From Prevotella sp. (GTDB lineage: Bacteria; Bacteroidota; Bacteroidia; Bacteroidales; Bacteroidaceae), in NCBI GenBank assembly GCA_017651265.1, contig JAGCDO010000049.1:49319-113318 (forward strand): DNA of 64,000 nt. The letters are read 5' to 3'. The position numbers and the translations under genes are program-made. Below, piece after piece: positions 15,754-25,892 of the stretch. Each line of letters opens with the position of its first letter. Positions within the stretch are counted from its first letter, which is position 1. The notes below the pieces were generated by a model, which was not told the DNA's origin, searched no databases, and worked only from the letters and a program-made list of their open reading frames with translations.

Positions 15754-17088
15754 ATGAATCCATCATTTTTTGTTGAAATAGCCCAAACGACAGAGATTCT
15801 GCCTCTTACTACGGGCGTTGTAGTGGCTGCCGTCTTGGCAGCCCTGCTGCTTATTGTATCAGGATTAGCCAGCGGTTCCGAAATCGCTATCTTCAGTCTT
15901 TCGCCGACGGATGTCGCTGAACTGGACGGGGAGAAGCGCAGTGCCGACGAGATGATTCAGTGTCTGCGTGAAGATTCGGAACGAACGCTTGCCACGATTC
16001 TGATAGCCAATAATTTTGTGAACGTGACCATTATCATGCTCTTTAACTATGTCTTCTCACACCTGGTGGTGTTTAAGCAGACATGGGTGGAGTTTGTATG
16101 TATATCAGTACTGCTGACATTCCTCCTCCTGCTGTTTGGAGAGATTATACCAAAGGTGTTTGCCCGTCAGAACTCATTGTCATTCTGTCGGCGCGTGGCC
16201 AATTCCATTATGTTCTTCAGAAAACTGTTCTGGCCCTTGGAGAATGTGCTGCTAAGCAGCGGTTTCTTAGCCGAGAGGGTGCTGCAACCCGATAGTCATA
16301 TATTGAGTGTGGATGATCTGGAGCAAGCATTGGATCTGACCGACAAGGAGGAGATCAAAGATGATCAGCGCATGCTGAGGGGTATCATTCGCTTCAGTGA
16401 TGAGACCGTGAAAGAGGTGATGACCAGTAGGCAGGATGTGGTTGACCTGAATATAAAGAGTAGTTTCCGTGATGTACTGCAGTGCATTGTGGAGAATAAC
16501 TACAGTAGGATTCCGGTGTATCAGAACAACTCTGATAATATCCGCGGTGTGCTTTACATCAAAGACTTATTGCCACATCTCGGTAAGCCGTCCACATTCC
16601 GCTGGCAGAGTCTGATCCGTTCGCCATACTTTGTTCCCGAAACGAAGAAGATTGACGACCTGCTCCGTGAGTTCCAGGAGAACAAGGTGCATATTGCTAT
16701 TGTTGTAGATGAGTTCGGCGGTACCAGTGGTATCGTTACCTTGGAGGACATCCTGGAGGAGATTGTAGGTGAGATCAATGATGAGTACGATGATGAAGAG
16801 AAGACTTACACTCGTCTGAATAAGAATACTTATATCTTTGAGGGTAAGACCTTGTTGAGCGATTTCTGCCGAATCCTCGAGGTGAACGATGAGGAGTTTG
16901 CCGAAGTGGAAGGCGATGCAGATACACTGGCCGGTCTCTTACTGGAAATCAAAGGTGATTTCCCTGTCATTCATGAGAAACTGGAATATCAGAACTATTT
17001 GTTCGAGATAATGGAACTGGAGGAACGACGTATCTCACGGGTAAAGGTTGTAATTCGTGAGAAGAACGACGAGCCAGCTGACAAATAA
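15754..17088 (+). CDS. gldE: GldE-like CNNM/CorC-family membrane protein
   Basis: A 444-residue protein: a CNNM (DUF21) transmembrane domain with about four spans (residues 20-180), two CBS domains (about 210-335; MTSRQDVVDL, YSRIPVY, VVDEFGGTSGIVTLEDILEEIVGEI), and a CorC_HlyC C-terminal domain (about 350-435). In Flavobacterium GldE is needed for gliding, and related proteins handle Mg2+ or Co2+ transport. The ssb-gldE order supports the name. In non-gliding Prevotella the role is more likely ion homeostasis or support of T9SS; that part is inference. Confidence 0.85.
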   Translation: MNPSFFVEIAQTTEILPLTTGVVVAAVLAALLLIVSGLASGSEIAIFSLSPTDVAELDGEKRSADEMIQCLREDSERTLATILIANNFVNVTIIMLFNYVFSHLVVFKQTWVEFVCISVLLTFLLLLFGEIIPKVFARQNSLSFCRRVANSIMFFRKLFWPLENVLLSSGFLAERVLQPDSHILSVDDLEQALDLTDKEEIKDDQRMLRGIIRFSDETVKEVMTSRQDVVDLNIKSSFRDVLQCIVENNYSRIPVYQNNSDNIRGVLYIKDLLPHLGKPSTFRWQSLIRSPYFVPETKKIDDLLREFQENKVHIAIVVDEFGGTSGIVTLEDILEEIVGEINDEYDDEEKTYTRLNKNTYIFEGKTLLSDFCRILEVNDEEFAEVEGDADTLAGLLLEIKGDFPVIHEKLEYQNYLFEIMELEERRISRVKVVIREKNDEPADK

Positions 17089-17093
17089 ACAGT

Positions 17094-17690
17094 ATGCCTT
17101 TACTGAGAGTGACGCATATCGATGAGCATGTCATCCTCGGCATCTGGGAGATGACAGAGCATCCGTCGGCGTTCCCTGAGTGGTATGGGGAGGCCCGTAA
17201 ACGGTTTCATGCTGAAGGGCGGCAACGGGAGTATGTATGTGTTCGAGCCTTATTACGCCAGATGACCGATGGTGATGCGTCATGGGCCATCTCTCATGAA
17301 CAAAGTGGAAAACCTGTTCTGCAGAATGGATGGAAGATCAGTATCAGTCATACGAAAGGCTTCTGCTGTGTGATCTTATCGCCCGACCATGAAGTGGCGG
17401 TGGACATTGAATATACCAGTGATCGCGTGAACAGAATAGCGCATATGTTCATCAGAGAGGATGAACAGGCAGATACCATAGATGAGAAACTAATTCATTG
17501 GAGTGCGAAGGAAACCATGTACAAGCTGTACTCTTCCGACCGACTGGCGTTGGATGAGATACGGCTCCTTCGCTTTTCCTTGCAGAAGCAGGGTGTTGTG
17601 CTAACGGAGAATATGCGACGCAACGCCACCGTAGAGGTAAGCTATGAGATTACGCCTTCTTTTGTTCTGACTTACGCTGTTCTGACTTAG
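17094..17690 (+). CDS. 4'-phosphopantetheinyl transferase superfamily protein
   Basis: A 198-residue Sfp-type enzyme. The magnesium and CoA binding motif VAVDIEYTSDRV (about residues 100-111) and the catalytic WSAKETMYKLYSSDRLALDEI (about 137-157; W-x-x-K-E-x-x-x-K) are both present. It moves the phosphopantetheine arm from CoA to a Ser on carrier proteins. It lies 5 nt after gldE, the end of the ssb-gldE run. Its last 41 nt overlap the 3' end of the convergent helicase gene, so both C-termini are written in the same DNA. Confidence 0.88.
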   Translation: MPLLRVTHIDEHVILGIWEMTEHPSAFPEWYGEARKRFHAEGRQREYVCVRALLRQMTDGDASWAISHEQSGKPVLQNGWKISISHTKGFCCVILSPDHEVAVDIEYTSDRVNRIAHMFIREDEQADTIDEKLIHWSAKETMYKLYSSDRLALDEIRLLRFSLQKQGVVLTENMRRNATVEVSYEITPSFVLTYAVLT

Positions 17691-18969
17691 CTTTCCTGCG
17701 TGGTTTCCTGCGGTTGTCGCCTCGATTCTTTCCTCCTTCTGACTTCTTACCATGGCGATGGAAGACGGCACGTGGCGTCTTCTTGTACATAGGACGGTAT
17801 TCTGGTCCTTCCATACCATTGGGAAGGGGAACTTTCTCTACTGTCTTCTCAAGGAACTGCTCAATCCTGATGAAGTCGCGTATCTCCCATCCACGCACCA
17901 AGGTGATAGCTTTACCATCACGTTCAGCCCTTGCTGTTCGCCCAATGCGGTGAACATAATCCTCACAATCGCGCGGTACATCGAAATTGATGACCGTAGC
18001 GATATCGTCGATATCAATGCCTCGTGCCACAATATCGGTAGCCACCAATACATCCACTTGTCCGCTCTTGAAACGATACATCACTTCATCGCGCTCGGCT
18101 TGGGAGAGGTCGGAATGCATCTCGGCGCAGTTTACATGCATAGCCCTCAGACTGCGGTTGATATCTTTCACCTTAAGCTTACTTGAGGAGAATATAATCA
18201 CGCGCTTGAGCTCGTCGTTCTTAAATAAATGGTTTAATATGCGTAGCTTCTGAGTCTCATGACAGACGTAGGCCATCTGATGGATCTTCTCGGCAGGCTT
18301 ACTCACAGCCAGTTTTATTACGGCAGGATTCTTGAGCAGCGTACGTGCCAATTCCTCTATCTTATGCGGCATCGTGGCAGAGAACATGATGGTCTGACAA
18401 GTGGGCGGTAAAAGCTTAGCAATGGAAAGGATATCATCGCTAAAACCCATGTCGAGCATACGGTCGGCCTCATCGAGGATAAAGAAGGATACCTGACTGA
18501 GATCCACATTTCCCATATTGATGTGACTGCGCAGTCTTCCAGGTGTGGCAATGATCATGTCAGCTCCCATTCGCATACTCTTATACTCCTGATCATATCT
18601 GTTGCCGTCGTTACCGCCATATACAGCCAGACTACTCACTGATGGCATGTAGTAGGCAAAGCCCTGCATGGCCTGGTCAATCTGCTGTGCCAGCTCGCGA
18701 GTAGGACTCATGATCACACAGTTGATAGCATCTTCAGGGAACACTTTCTCAGTATCGCCGATGAAGATACTGCCATCGTCGAGCATGCTGAGCACCGGCA
18801 ACAAATAGGCTGCCGTCTTTCCCGTTCCCGTTTGTGCCACTCCCAGCACATCTCTTCCCTTCAGTATCTCGGGGATGCACTTCTCTTGTACTGGCGTGCA
18901 AGTGGTGAAATTCATCGCATCCAGCGCATCAAGGGCGTGGTCGTTGAGGTCTAAATCATAAAAATCCAT
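17650..18969 (-). CDS. DEAD-box ATP-dependent RNA helicase (RhlE-like)
   Basis: A 439-residue helicase with all core motifs in order: Q motif (FTTCTPVQEKCIP), motif I AQTGTGKT, Ia PTRELAQQ, II DEAD, III SAT, IV/V in DIVARGIDIDD, and VI HRIGRTAR. Residues after about 385 form a Lys/Arg-rich tail (KKSEGGKNRGDNRRKPRRKA) typical of RhlE-type enzymes that remodel ribosomal or messenger RNA. The tail repeats KSEQ(R/K)K, and the end overlaps the phosphopantetheinyl transferase gene by 41 nt. Confidence 0.92.
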   Translation of the reverse strand: MDFYDLDLNDHALDALDAMNFTTCTPVQEKCIPEILKGRDVLGVAQTGTGKTAAYLLPVLSMLDDGSIFIGDTEKVFPEDAINCVIMSPTRELAQQIDQAMQGFAYYMPSVSSLAVYGGNDGNRYDQEYKSMRMGADMIIATPGRLRSHINMGNVDLSQVSFFILDEADRMLDMGFSDDILSIAKLLPPTCQTIMFSATMPHKIEELARTLLKNPAVIKLAVSKPAEKIHQMAYVCHETQKLRILNHLFKNDELKRVIIFSSSKLKVKDINRSLRAMHVNCAEMHSDLSQAERDEVMYRFKSGQVDVLVATDIVARGIDIDDIATVINFDVPRDCEDYVHRIGRTARAERDGKAITLVRGWEIRDFIRIEQFLEKTVEKVPLPNGMEGPEYRPMYKKTPRAVFHRHGKKSEGGKNRGDNRRKPRRKAKSEQRKSEQKKA

Positions 18970-19029
18970 ATATGCTATCCTATTCTTTTCTTTATTTACT
19001 TGAGCATGATTCCTATGGAGGAACGTGCA

Positions 19030-20280
19030 TTAATTCGGTGCCTTCCTGTAGCAGAAGTATGCTATGAAGGTAAATATGATGTTGGGAAGCCATGCTGCCA
19101 GCATCGGCGGTGTGTTCGCATTGATGGCGAACGTGGAGGAGACAGTCTGCAACATGATATAGCCAAAGCTGAGTGCCAGACCGATACCTAAGTAAAGTCC
19201 CATGCCTCCTTTCCGTTTCCTCGAGGAGAGCGATACACCGATGGTGGTCAGGATAAATGAGGCAAAAGAGGAAGCGATGCGCTTATGGTATTCCACCTCG
19301 TACTGAACAACATTACTGGAACCGCGGTCGATCTGCTTGTTGATATACTCCCTGAGCTGCGGACTGGTAAACGTCTCTTGCTGTCCTTTGGAGAAGACAA
19401 GATCGGTGGGCTCCATCATGATAAGCGTATCCAACTTGGCGCCGCTGGTGATCTTCTCACGTAGTCCTCGAAGTTCGCGAATCCTCCATTGTGAGGCTTT
19501 CCAGTGATATTTCGAGTCACTGATGGTGTCGTATTGGATCTCCTGAGCCGTCATATGACTGACCACCTTCTTGTTCTCAAACTTGTCGAGACAGAACCCA
19601 TATCCACGCTTCATCGTGTTATCGTAGTGCTGGATATAGGCAATGATTCCTTTCCCGACCTGCAGCTGCACGTTCTCTGCTGAGGTGTTCTTCCGTTTGT
19701 TCTTATAGAGTGTCTCAAAGTTCTGACGGATCACTGTTCCCTTGGGAATGACGTAAGAACCCAGATAGAAAGTCATTAGGGAGATCAAGGCGGCGGAGAT
19801 CATGTACGGGCGCATCAGTCGTTTGAAACTAACACCTGACGCCAGCATCGAGATGATCTCGGAATTTCCTGCCAGCTTGGAGGTGAAGAAGATGACCGCA
19901 ATGAAGACAAACAGCGGACTAAACAGGTTGGCAAAGTAGGGAACGAAGTTCGCATAGTAGTCAAACACAATGGCCTTCAATGGGGCATGGAACTGCGTAA
20001 ACTTAGCCAGGTTCTCGTTGATGTCGAAGACAATGGAGATGCTGATGATCAGAGCTATGGCAAAGAAATAGGTGCCAATGAACTTACGGATGATATAGCG
20101 ATCAAGAATCTTGATGTAGCGGAACGGGTTCAGTTTCTTCATCCATTCCAGACGACGGGCTATGGGTTGCCATTTCTGTTTGATCCATTGCCAGGCGGCA
20201 ATAAACCATTTCAGATGACGGTCTGCCCATCTGCGTATCTTCAGCCGTTTTCTATGTTTCCTGATCTCTGCGTATTGCAT
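19030..20280 (-). CDS. LptF/LptG family permease
   Basis: A 416-residue YjgP/YjgQ family membrane protein that, with LptB, extracts lipopolysaccharide from the inner membrane. The typical start of the family appears only at about residue 47 (MKKLNPFRYIKILDRYIIRKFIGTYFF), followed by spans near 70-90, 110-130 and 155-175, a periplasmic beta-jellyroll (about 180-320), and three C-terminal spans. The first 46 residues are strongly basic and Trp-rich (KHRKRLKIRRWADRHLKW). Start at 20280 lies 22 nt after tgt, so it is the last gene of the lon-tgt-lpt operon. The inner ATG near residue 47 remains possible. Confidence 0.88.
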   Translation of the reverse strand: MQYAEIRKHRKRLKIRRWADRHLKWFIAAWQWIKQKWQPIARRLEWMKKLNPFRYIKILDRYIIRKFIGTYFFAIALIISISIVFDINENLAKFTQFHAPLKAIVFDYYANFVPYFANLFSPLFVFIAVIFFTSKLAGNSEIISMLASGVSFKRLMRPYMISAALISLMTFYLGSYVIPKGTVIRQNFETLYKNKRKNTSAENVQLQVGKGIIAYIQHYDNTMKRGYGFCLDKFENKKVVSHMTAQEIQYDTISDSKYHWKASQWRIRELRGLREKITSGAKLDTLIMMEPTDLVFSKGQQETFTSPQLREYINKQIDRGSSNVVQYEVEYHKRIASSFASFILTTIGVSLSSRKRKGGMGLYLGIGLALSFGYIMLQTVSSTFAINANTPPMLAAWLPNIIFTFIAYFCYRKAPN

Positions 20281-20302
20281 AATCTGTTATTATCTGTCGT
20301 CG

Positions 20303-21430
20303 TTAGACTCTTTTTCCTAAGTTCTCAATTACACTTCGTTTCCATGCAACGAAGTCACCTTGCTCGATGTGCTGACGGGCATCGCCTACAAGTCGGAGGT
20401 AGAATGCCAGATTATGTATGCTGGCAATCTGCATGGCAAGGAGTTCCTGTGCCTTGAACAGGTGATGCAGGTAGGCCTTGGAATGCAGACGGTCGATGTC
20501 ACAGCCGTCAGGGTCGATGGGGGAGAAATCATTCTCCCATTTCTTGTTCCGCATATTCATCGTTCCCTGATAGGTGAAAAGCATAGCGTTACGACCGTTG
20601 CGGGTTGGCATCACACAGTCGAACATATCCACACCGCGTTCAATGGCCTCGAGAATGTTCTGAGGTGTTCCTACACCCATCAGGTAGCGGGGTTTGTCTT
20701 TCGGCAGGATATCGTTCACCACTTCGATCATTTCGTACATCACCTCCGTAGGCTCACCCACGGCGAGTCCACCAATCGCGTTGCCATCAGCACCGAGGTC
20801 TGCTATGTACTTAGCAGCCTCCTGACGCAAATCCTTATAGGTGCATCCTTGTACGATGGGGAACAGACTCTGGGAATAGCCATAGAGTGGTTCGGTCTCG
20901 TTGAAGCGTTTTATACAGCGGTTGAGCCATCGTTGTGTCAGCTCCAGACTCTTCTTGGCATACTGGTAATCGCTCTGTCCGGGAGGGCACTCGTCGAACG
21001 CCATCATGATATCTGCCCCGATGATACGTTCTGTATCCATCACGTTCTCTGGTGTGAAGAAATGCTTGGAGCCGTCGATATGTGAACGGAACTCGCAACC
21101 TTCGTCACGTAGCTTCCTGATACCAGTCAGGGAAAAGACCTGAAAACCGCCGCTATCGGTGAGGATGGGGCGGTCCCATGTATTGAACTGATGCAAGCCT
21201 CCTGCTGCCCTCAATACCTCCAGTCCGGGACGCAGGTACAGATGATAGGTGTTTCCCAAGATGATCTGCGCTTTTACCTGTTCGCGCAGCTCCTGGAAGT
21301 GAACACCTTTCACAGCTCCTGCCGTTCCCACAGGCATGAAGATAGGCGTTTTGATCTGTCCGTGATCGGTCGTAATCAGACCGGTACGGGCATCACTGGC
21401 CGGGTCGGTATGCTGCAGTTCGAATGTCAT
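20303..21430 (-). CDS. tgt: Queuine tRNA-ribosyltransferase
   Basis: A 375-residue TIM-barrel enzyme that swaps guanine 34 for preQ1 in tRNAs with GUN anticodons. Landmarks: TPIFMPVGTAGAVKGV, LGNTYHLYLRPG, ILTDSGGFQVFSL (with the catalytic Asp), RYLMGVGTPQNILEAI, and FDCVMPTRNGRNA with the second Asp. The usual zinc site (CxCxxC...H) is degenerate: the segment DPDGCDIDRLHSKAYLHHLF keeps one Cys and the later His. I recall the same loss in other Bacteroidales. It overlaps lon by ATGA. Confidence 0.95.
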   Translation of the reverse strand: MTFELQHTDPASDARTGLITTDHGQIKTPIFMPVGTAGAVKGVHFQELREQVKAQIILGNTYHLYLRPGLEVLRAAGGLHQFNTWDRPILTDSGGFQVFSLTGIRKLRDEGCEFRSHIDGSKHFFTPENVMDTERIIGADIMMAFDECPPGQSDYQYAKKSLELTQRWLNRCIKRFNETEPLYGYSQSLFPIVQGCTYKDLRQEAAKYIADLGADGNAIGGLAVGEPTEVMYEMIEVVNDILPKDKPRYLMGVGTPQNILEAIERGVDMFDCVMPTRNGRNAMLFTYQGTMNMRNKKWENDFSPIDPDGCDIDRLHSKAYLHHLFKAQELLAMQIASIHNLAFYLRLVGDARQHIEQGDFVAWKRSVIENLGKRV

Positions 21431-23883
21431 TTCTTCTCTTCTTCAACCGTAAATGTTACAGGGTTCTTTACCAGTTCGTCGGTAAGGGCGAAATCCCAAA
21501 CGTCCTGAATATTCTCCACATAGTGGAAGGTGACTCCCTTCAGATATACTTCGGGTATCTCATCGATATCTTTCTTATTGTCACGACACATGATGATGTC
21601 GGTGATTCCAGCACGACGGGCTGCCAGGATCTTCTCCTTGATGCCACCCACAGGTAATACCTTTCCTCGTAAAGTAATCTCACCGGTCATGGCAGTGTTC
21701 TTACGTACCTTACGCTGGGTGAGCGCCGAGGCGATGGAGGTGGCGATGGTGATACCTGCCGACGGTCCGTCCTTAGGTGTTGCACCCTCCGGCACATGGA
21801 TATGGATGTTCCAGTTGTCGAAGATGCGGTAGTCGATCTTCAACGTGTCGGCATGGGCCTTGACGTATTCAAGGGCGAGCACGGCCGACTCCTTCATCAC
21901 ATCGCCGAGGTTTCCCGTAAGCGTAAGCTTAGAGCCCTTGCCTTTGCTCAGACTGGTTTCGATGAACAGAATCTCACCGCCAACGCTGGTCCAGGCCAGA
22001 CCTGTTACAACCCCGGCATAAGCATTACCTTGGTAGATATCGCGGTAGAAGGGCGGCTTGCCCAGCAGACCCTCTATTTCGTTTGGTGTGATCTTTTGGT
22101 AAGGCAGTGCCATCTCCTTGGCTTTGGTAAAGGCCAGTTTTCTGAGGGCCTTGTTGATCTGCTTCTCCAACTGACGGACACCGCTCTCACGGGTATATTG
22201 CTCGATGATCTTTTCCGTGGCAGCCTTGTTGAACTGCAGCGAACGCTCTGTTGCCAAACCGGTATTCTCCTTCTCCTTGGGGATGAGGTGTCGTTTGGCA
22301 ATCTCAATCTTCTCTTCTGTGATGTAGCCACTTACCTCTATCACCTCCATACGGTCGAGTAGGGGGCGTGGAATGGTATTGAGGTCGTTGGCTGTGGCGA
22401 TGAAGAGCACCTTGCTCAAATCGTAGTCCACATCCAGGTAGTTATCATGGAAAGCAGAGTTCTGCTCAGGATCAAGCACTTCCAGCAGCGCTGATGACGG
22501 GTCACCGTTGATGGTGTTCTGTGTTACCTTATCAATCTCGTCAAGGATAAAGACGGGGTTGGACGATCCTGCCTTCTGGATAGCTTTGATGATTCGACCC
22601 GGCATAGCGCCGACGTAGGTACGACGGTGACCGCGGATTTCCGACTCATCGTGCATACCACCCAATGAGATGCGTACGTATTTGCGCTTCATGGCCTCGG
22701 CAATGCTCTTTCCTAAAGAAGTCTTACCAACACCCGGAGGACCGTAAAGACAGATGATGGGTGACTTCAGGTCACCACGTAGACTGAGTACGGCCATGTA
22801 TTCAAGGATGCGCTCCTTGACTTTCTCCATGCCGTAGTGGTCCTTATCAAGGATTCGCTGTGCGCGCTTCAGGTTCAGATCATCGCTGGTGAACTCTCCC
22901 CACGGCAGATTCACCAGTGTCTGCAGGTAGTTCAGCTGGACACTGTACTCCGGACCTTGCGGGTTGAGCATGTCTAACTTGTCGAGTTCCTTGAAGAAGG
23001 TGGTTCGTATATCTTCGTTCCATTTCTTCTTTTCGGCCTTCTCAACCAATTCCTTACGCTCTGGAGATCCTTCGCCGTTACCCAGTTCCTCCTTGATGTT
23101 CCGGATCTGCTGTTGCAGGAAGTACTCTCGCTGCTGTTCATCAAGGTCTTCACGGGTACGACTTCTGATATCCTGCTTGATCTCTTCGAGCTGGAGTTCA
23201 CGGTGCATGATGCGCAGCACCTTGATGACACGTTCCTTGAGATTCGACTCCTCGAGCAGCTTCATCTTCTCTTCGATGGCAAAGGGCATGCTGGAGCAGA
23301 TGAAGTTCAGCATCACCAGATGATTGTTGATATTCTGGATAGCGAACTGAGCCTCATCGGGAATATCTTCGTTCTGCTTGATGTAATCGATACCGGCATT
23401 ACGCAGGTCGGCAATGGCTGTCATGAACTCGGTGTCTCCATCGTCGGGAATGAGTTCCGGCGCCAGATGAACCTCACCCTTCAGGTAAGGACGGGTACGT
23501 TTCAGGGAAATCAGATTACATCTACCCAGTCCTTGAACAATCACTGTAATGTTGTTGTTGGAATTGGGAAGTTCCAGAACACGGATAATTTTTGCGAATA
23601 CACCGTATTCGTATAAATCATCCTTTGTAGGGTTTTCTATATTGGCGTTCTTCTGTGAGAACACAGCGAAGATAGCGTCTTCTTTGTCCTTCAGGTGTTC
23701 TACCAGACTGATGCTGGCCGACCGGCCGATCAGAATCGGTGATACAACACCCGGAAAGAGGATCAGGTTGCGTGTTGCAAGGATAGGCACCTCACCATCG
23801 GCTCCCCCACAAAGGAGTCGTGTAATGTCTCCTTCGTAGTCGGCAATCATGGAGAATGCGCTGTTATTTTGACTATTTCTCAT
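21427..23883 (-). CDS. lon: ATP-dependent Lon protease
   Basis: An 818-residue cytoplasmic AAA+ protease. The N-terminal substrate domain covers about 25-230 ([17 protein letters not shown]), a coiled helical region about 240-320, the ATPase about 340-590 (Walker [10 protein letters not shown], Walker [10 protein letters not shown]), and the protease domain about 610-795, with catalytic S708 in the KDGPSAGIT motif and the downstream Lys in [14 protein letters not shown]. It degrades misfolded and regulatory proteins. TACCTTTG on the minus strand at 23907-23914 marks the likely operon promoter. Confidence 0.97.
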   Translation of the reverse strand: MRNSQNNSAFSMIADYEGDITRLLCGGADGEVPILATRNLILFPGVVSPILIGRSASISLVEHLKDKEDAIFAVFSQKNANIENPTKDDLYEYGVFAKIIRVLELPNSNNNITVIVQGLGRCNLISLKRTRPYLKGEVHLAPELIPDDGDTEFMTAIADLRNAGIDYIKQNEDIPDEAQFAIQNINNHLVMLNFICSSMPFAIEEKMKLLEESNLKERVIKVLRIMHRELQLEEIKQDIRSRTREDLDEQQREYFLQQQIRNIKEELGNGEGSPERKELVEKAEKKKWNEDIRTTFFKELDKLDMLNPQGPEYSVQLNYLQTLVNLPWGEFTSDDLNLKRAQRILDKDHYGMEKVKERILEYMAVLSLRGDLKSPIICLYGPPGVGKTSLGKSIAEAMKRKYVRISLGGMHDESEIRGHRRTYVGAMPGRIIKAIQKAGSSNPVFILDEIDKVTQNTINGDPSSALLEVLDPEQNSAFHDNYLDVDYDLSKVLFIATANDLNTIPRPLLDRMEVIEVSGYITEEKIEIAKRHLIPKEKENTGLATERSLQFNKAATEKIIEQYTRESGVRQLEKQINKALRKLAFTKAKEMALPYQKITPNEIEGLLGKPPFYRDIYQGNAYAGVVTGLAWTSVGGEILFIETSLSKGKGSKLTLTGNLGDVMKESAVLALEYVKAHADTLKIDYRIFDNWNIHIHVPEGATPKDGPSAGITIATSIASALTQRKVRKNTAMTGEITLRGKVLPVGGIKEKILAARRAGITDIIMCRDNKKDIDEIPEVYLKGVTFHYVENIQDVWDFALTDELVKNPVTFTVEEEKK

Positions 23884-24004
23884 AATTCTACTTCAAATTT
23901 GGGATGCAAAGGTACACATTTATCTTCATAAAATGCCATTTGTGACACAATATTTAATATAATTAGGTGTAATCTCTCATATTTTTCTTAATTTTGCACT
24001 TGAT

Positions 24005-24688
24005 ATGTCTAATTCGTATTTCCGTTTCAAACAATTCACCATCCATCAGGAGCAATGTGCCATGAAAGTGGGTACCGATGGAACACTACTCGGGGCATGG
24101 GCCCAAGGAGGGGAGAGGATACTGGATATCGGAACAGGTACTGGCTTGATAGCCTTGATGATGGCGCAACGTTTTCCCCAAGCACAGGTAGTGGGTATTG
24201 ACATTGACGGTCTGGCCTGTAAGCAAGCACTTGAGAACGTGGCAGCATCGCCCTTCCAAAACCGAGTGCAGATTAGTCATCTTTCTTTACAAGATTATAC
24301 AGATGAAGGGTTCGACTCCATTGTTAGCAACCCACCGTTCTTTGTGCAGTCTCTTTCTTGTCCTGATGAACAGCGTACTACTGCCAGGCATGCAGGGAGC
24401 CTGACTTATGCCGATTTGTTTCAAGGGGTGGTGCGCTTGTTACATGAAGACGGTGTCTTCTCTGCTGTCATTCCTTTGGAATGCAGGGATGCGTTTGATG
24501 CTGAAGCTATTCTCCACGGTTTGTGTCCTGTGGCGGAATGTGCAGTAAAGACATCCTTGCGCAAACAACCCAAAAGATTTCTGTTGAGCTATAGGAAAAA
24601 ACCTTCTTCCTGTTATGTCAGAGATGTCCTGACAATAGGTTCTGAGGCGTATGTTGATCTAATGAAAGATTTTTATCTTTCGTATTAG
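24005..24688 (+). CDS. trmN6: tRNA1(Val) (adenine-N6)-methyltransferase, TrmN6 family
   Basis: A 227-residue class I SAM-dependent methyltransferase. The SAM site is ILDIGTGTGLIALMMAQ (about residues 39-55) and the amino-methylating catalytic motif is SNPPFF (about 102-107). The opening YFRFKQFTIHQEQCAMKVGTDGTLLGAW is characteristic of YfiC/TrmN6, which methylates A37 of tRNA-Val. A TAATTTTG box ends only 8 nt before the ATG, so the leader must be very short. Confidence 0.88.
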   Translation: MSNSYFRFKQFTIHQEQCAMKVGTDGTLLGAWAQGGERILDIGTGTGLIALMMAQRFPQAQVVGIDIDGLACKQALENVAASPFQNRVQISHLSLQDYTDEGFDSIVSNPPFFVQSLSCPDEQRTTARHAGSLTYADLFQGVVRLLHEDGVFSAVIPLECRDAFDAEAILHGLCPVAECAVKTSLRKQPKRFLLSYRKKPSSCYVRDVLTIGSEAYVDLMKDFYLSY

Positions 24689-24698
24689 TCTTCGGCGT

Positions 24699-25736
24699 TT
24701 ATCGGTTATTGAACTTACGTATCAGTTTCTTGTTCAGCGCCTGCGTGTTCCTACTGATCTTGGTAAGGTCTTCCCTCACAATGTTGAGGTCGTTGAAGAA
24801 CTCACTGAAGGCGGTCTGCACCAAATTCGGCTGCCGTTTGCTCTTATCACCGTCAGGGTTGACAATCATCTTGATTCCCTTATGGACGAGCTGGATATCC
24901 ACGTCGGCGGTTGTCATCACAGGATCACCGTCGTAGTGAATATACCCCTCTTTCTCCCTGTGTATATGGATGTGTTTGGTACGGAAGGTTTTGATTTTCT
25001 GGTTCTTGTCGAGTGTTTTATTCATCATCTCGATGGCTACCTGAGGTGCTTCGAGCACATCGAACGGCTCCATGATAATCACATCCAACAGACCGTCGCT
25101 CATGGAGGCCTGCGGGGCGATGTAGGCGTTATTGCCGTATTGGGATGCATTGGCACAGGAAATCAGGAAAGCCTTCCGGATCAATGTCCCTGTCTCGTCT
25201 TCAATATGATAGGTCTCAGGCTTGTAGGTGAGTCCTTCACGCAGTACATTCTCGATATAGGTAACCGGTCCGCGCTTTCCGGCTTCGGCGAACTTCATGC
25301 TGATAAATGCATCGAAGCCCATACCGCAAGTACAAAAGAAAGGTATTTCGTTGATGATACCGTAGTCGAGGTCGTGTATGACGCAGCGGTTGATGATTTC
25401 AACGCTCTTCTTCGGATCCATCGGAAGTAACAGATGACGGGCCAGACCATTGCCTGAACCGCAGGGGATGATGCCCAGGGCTGTGTTGGAGTGGACGATG
25501 GAGCGGGCTACCTCATTGACCGTTCCGTCGCCTCCCACAGCAACCACCACATCTATGCCGTTCTGTTGGGCCTCATACGCTATTTCCGCAGCATGACCCG
25601 CCTTTTCGGTTTCCTGAATGGAATAGTTGAACAGACTCTTATCAATCGTCTCTTCTATTATATCCGGAATATTGTTTTTCTTCACGCTTCCGGAAATCGG
25701 GTTGATGATAAATGTTATGTTCTTCTTTGTAATCAT
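24699..25736 (-). CDS. Diacylglycerol / sphingoid lipid kinase family protein
   Basis: A 345-residue YegS/DagK-type kinase: INPISGSVKKN near the N-terminus, the ATP-binding VAVGGDGTVNEVARS (about residues 65-79), and IIPCGSGNGLARHL (about 87-100). It phosphorylates a lipid alcohol at the inner face of the membrane. Because its start faces the serine palmitoyltransferase gene across a shared 156-bp intergenic region, a sphingoid base or ceramide is a plausible substrate next to diacylglycerol; sequence alone cannot decide. TACCTTTG at 25742-25749 ends 5 nt before the ATG. Confidence 0.85.
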   Translation of the reverse strand: MITKKNITFIINPISGSVKKNNIPDIIEETIDKSLFNYSIQETEKAGHAAEIAYEAQQNGIDVVVAVGGDGTVNEVARSIVHSNTALGIIPCGSGNGLARHLLLPMDPKKSVEIINRCVIHDLDYGIINEIPFFCTCGMGFDAFISMKFAEAGKRGPVTYIENVLREGLTYKPETYHIEDETGTLIRKAFLISCANASQYGNNAYIAPQASMSDGLLDVIIMEPFDVLEAPQVAIEMMNKTLDKNQKIKTFRTKHIHIHREKEGYIHYDGDPVMTTADVDIQLVHKGIKMIVNPDGDKSKRQPNLVQTAFSEFFNDLNIVREDLTKISRNTQALNKKLIRKFNNR

Positions 25737-25892
25737 CGGTGCAAAGGTAAAAAGAAATCCTGAGAAACGGAAATTTTAGGTCAAGAATGATAGTTATTTG
25801 TTTTTTTCTGAAAAAAATGGTGAGTGATTGCATTATTTTTTGTACCTTTGCAGCCTGTAATTATAAATAGTTGAATAACACCTATCTTATAT

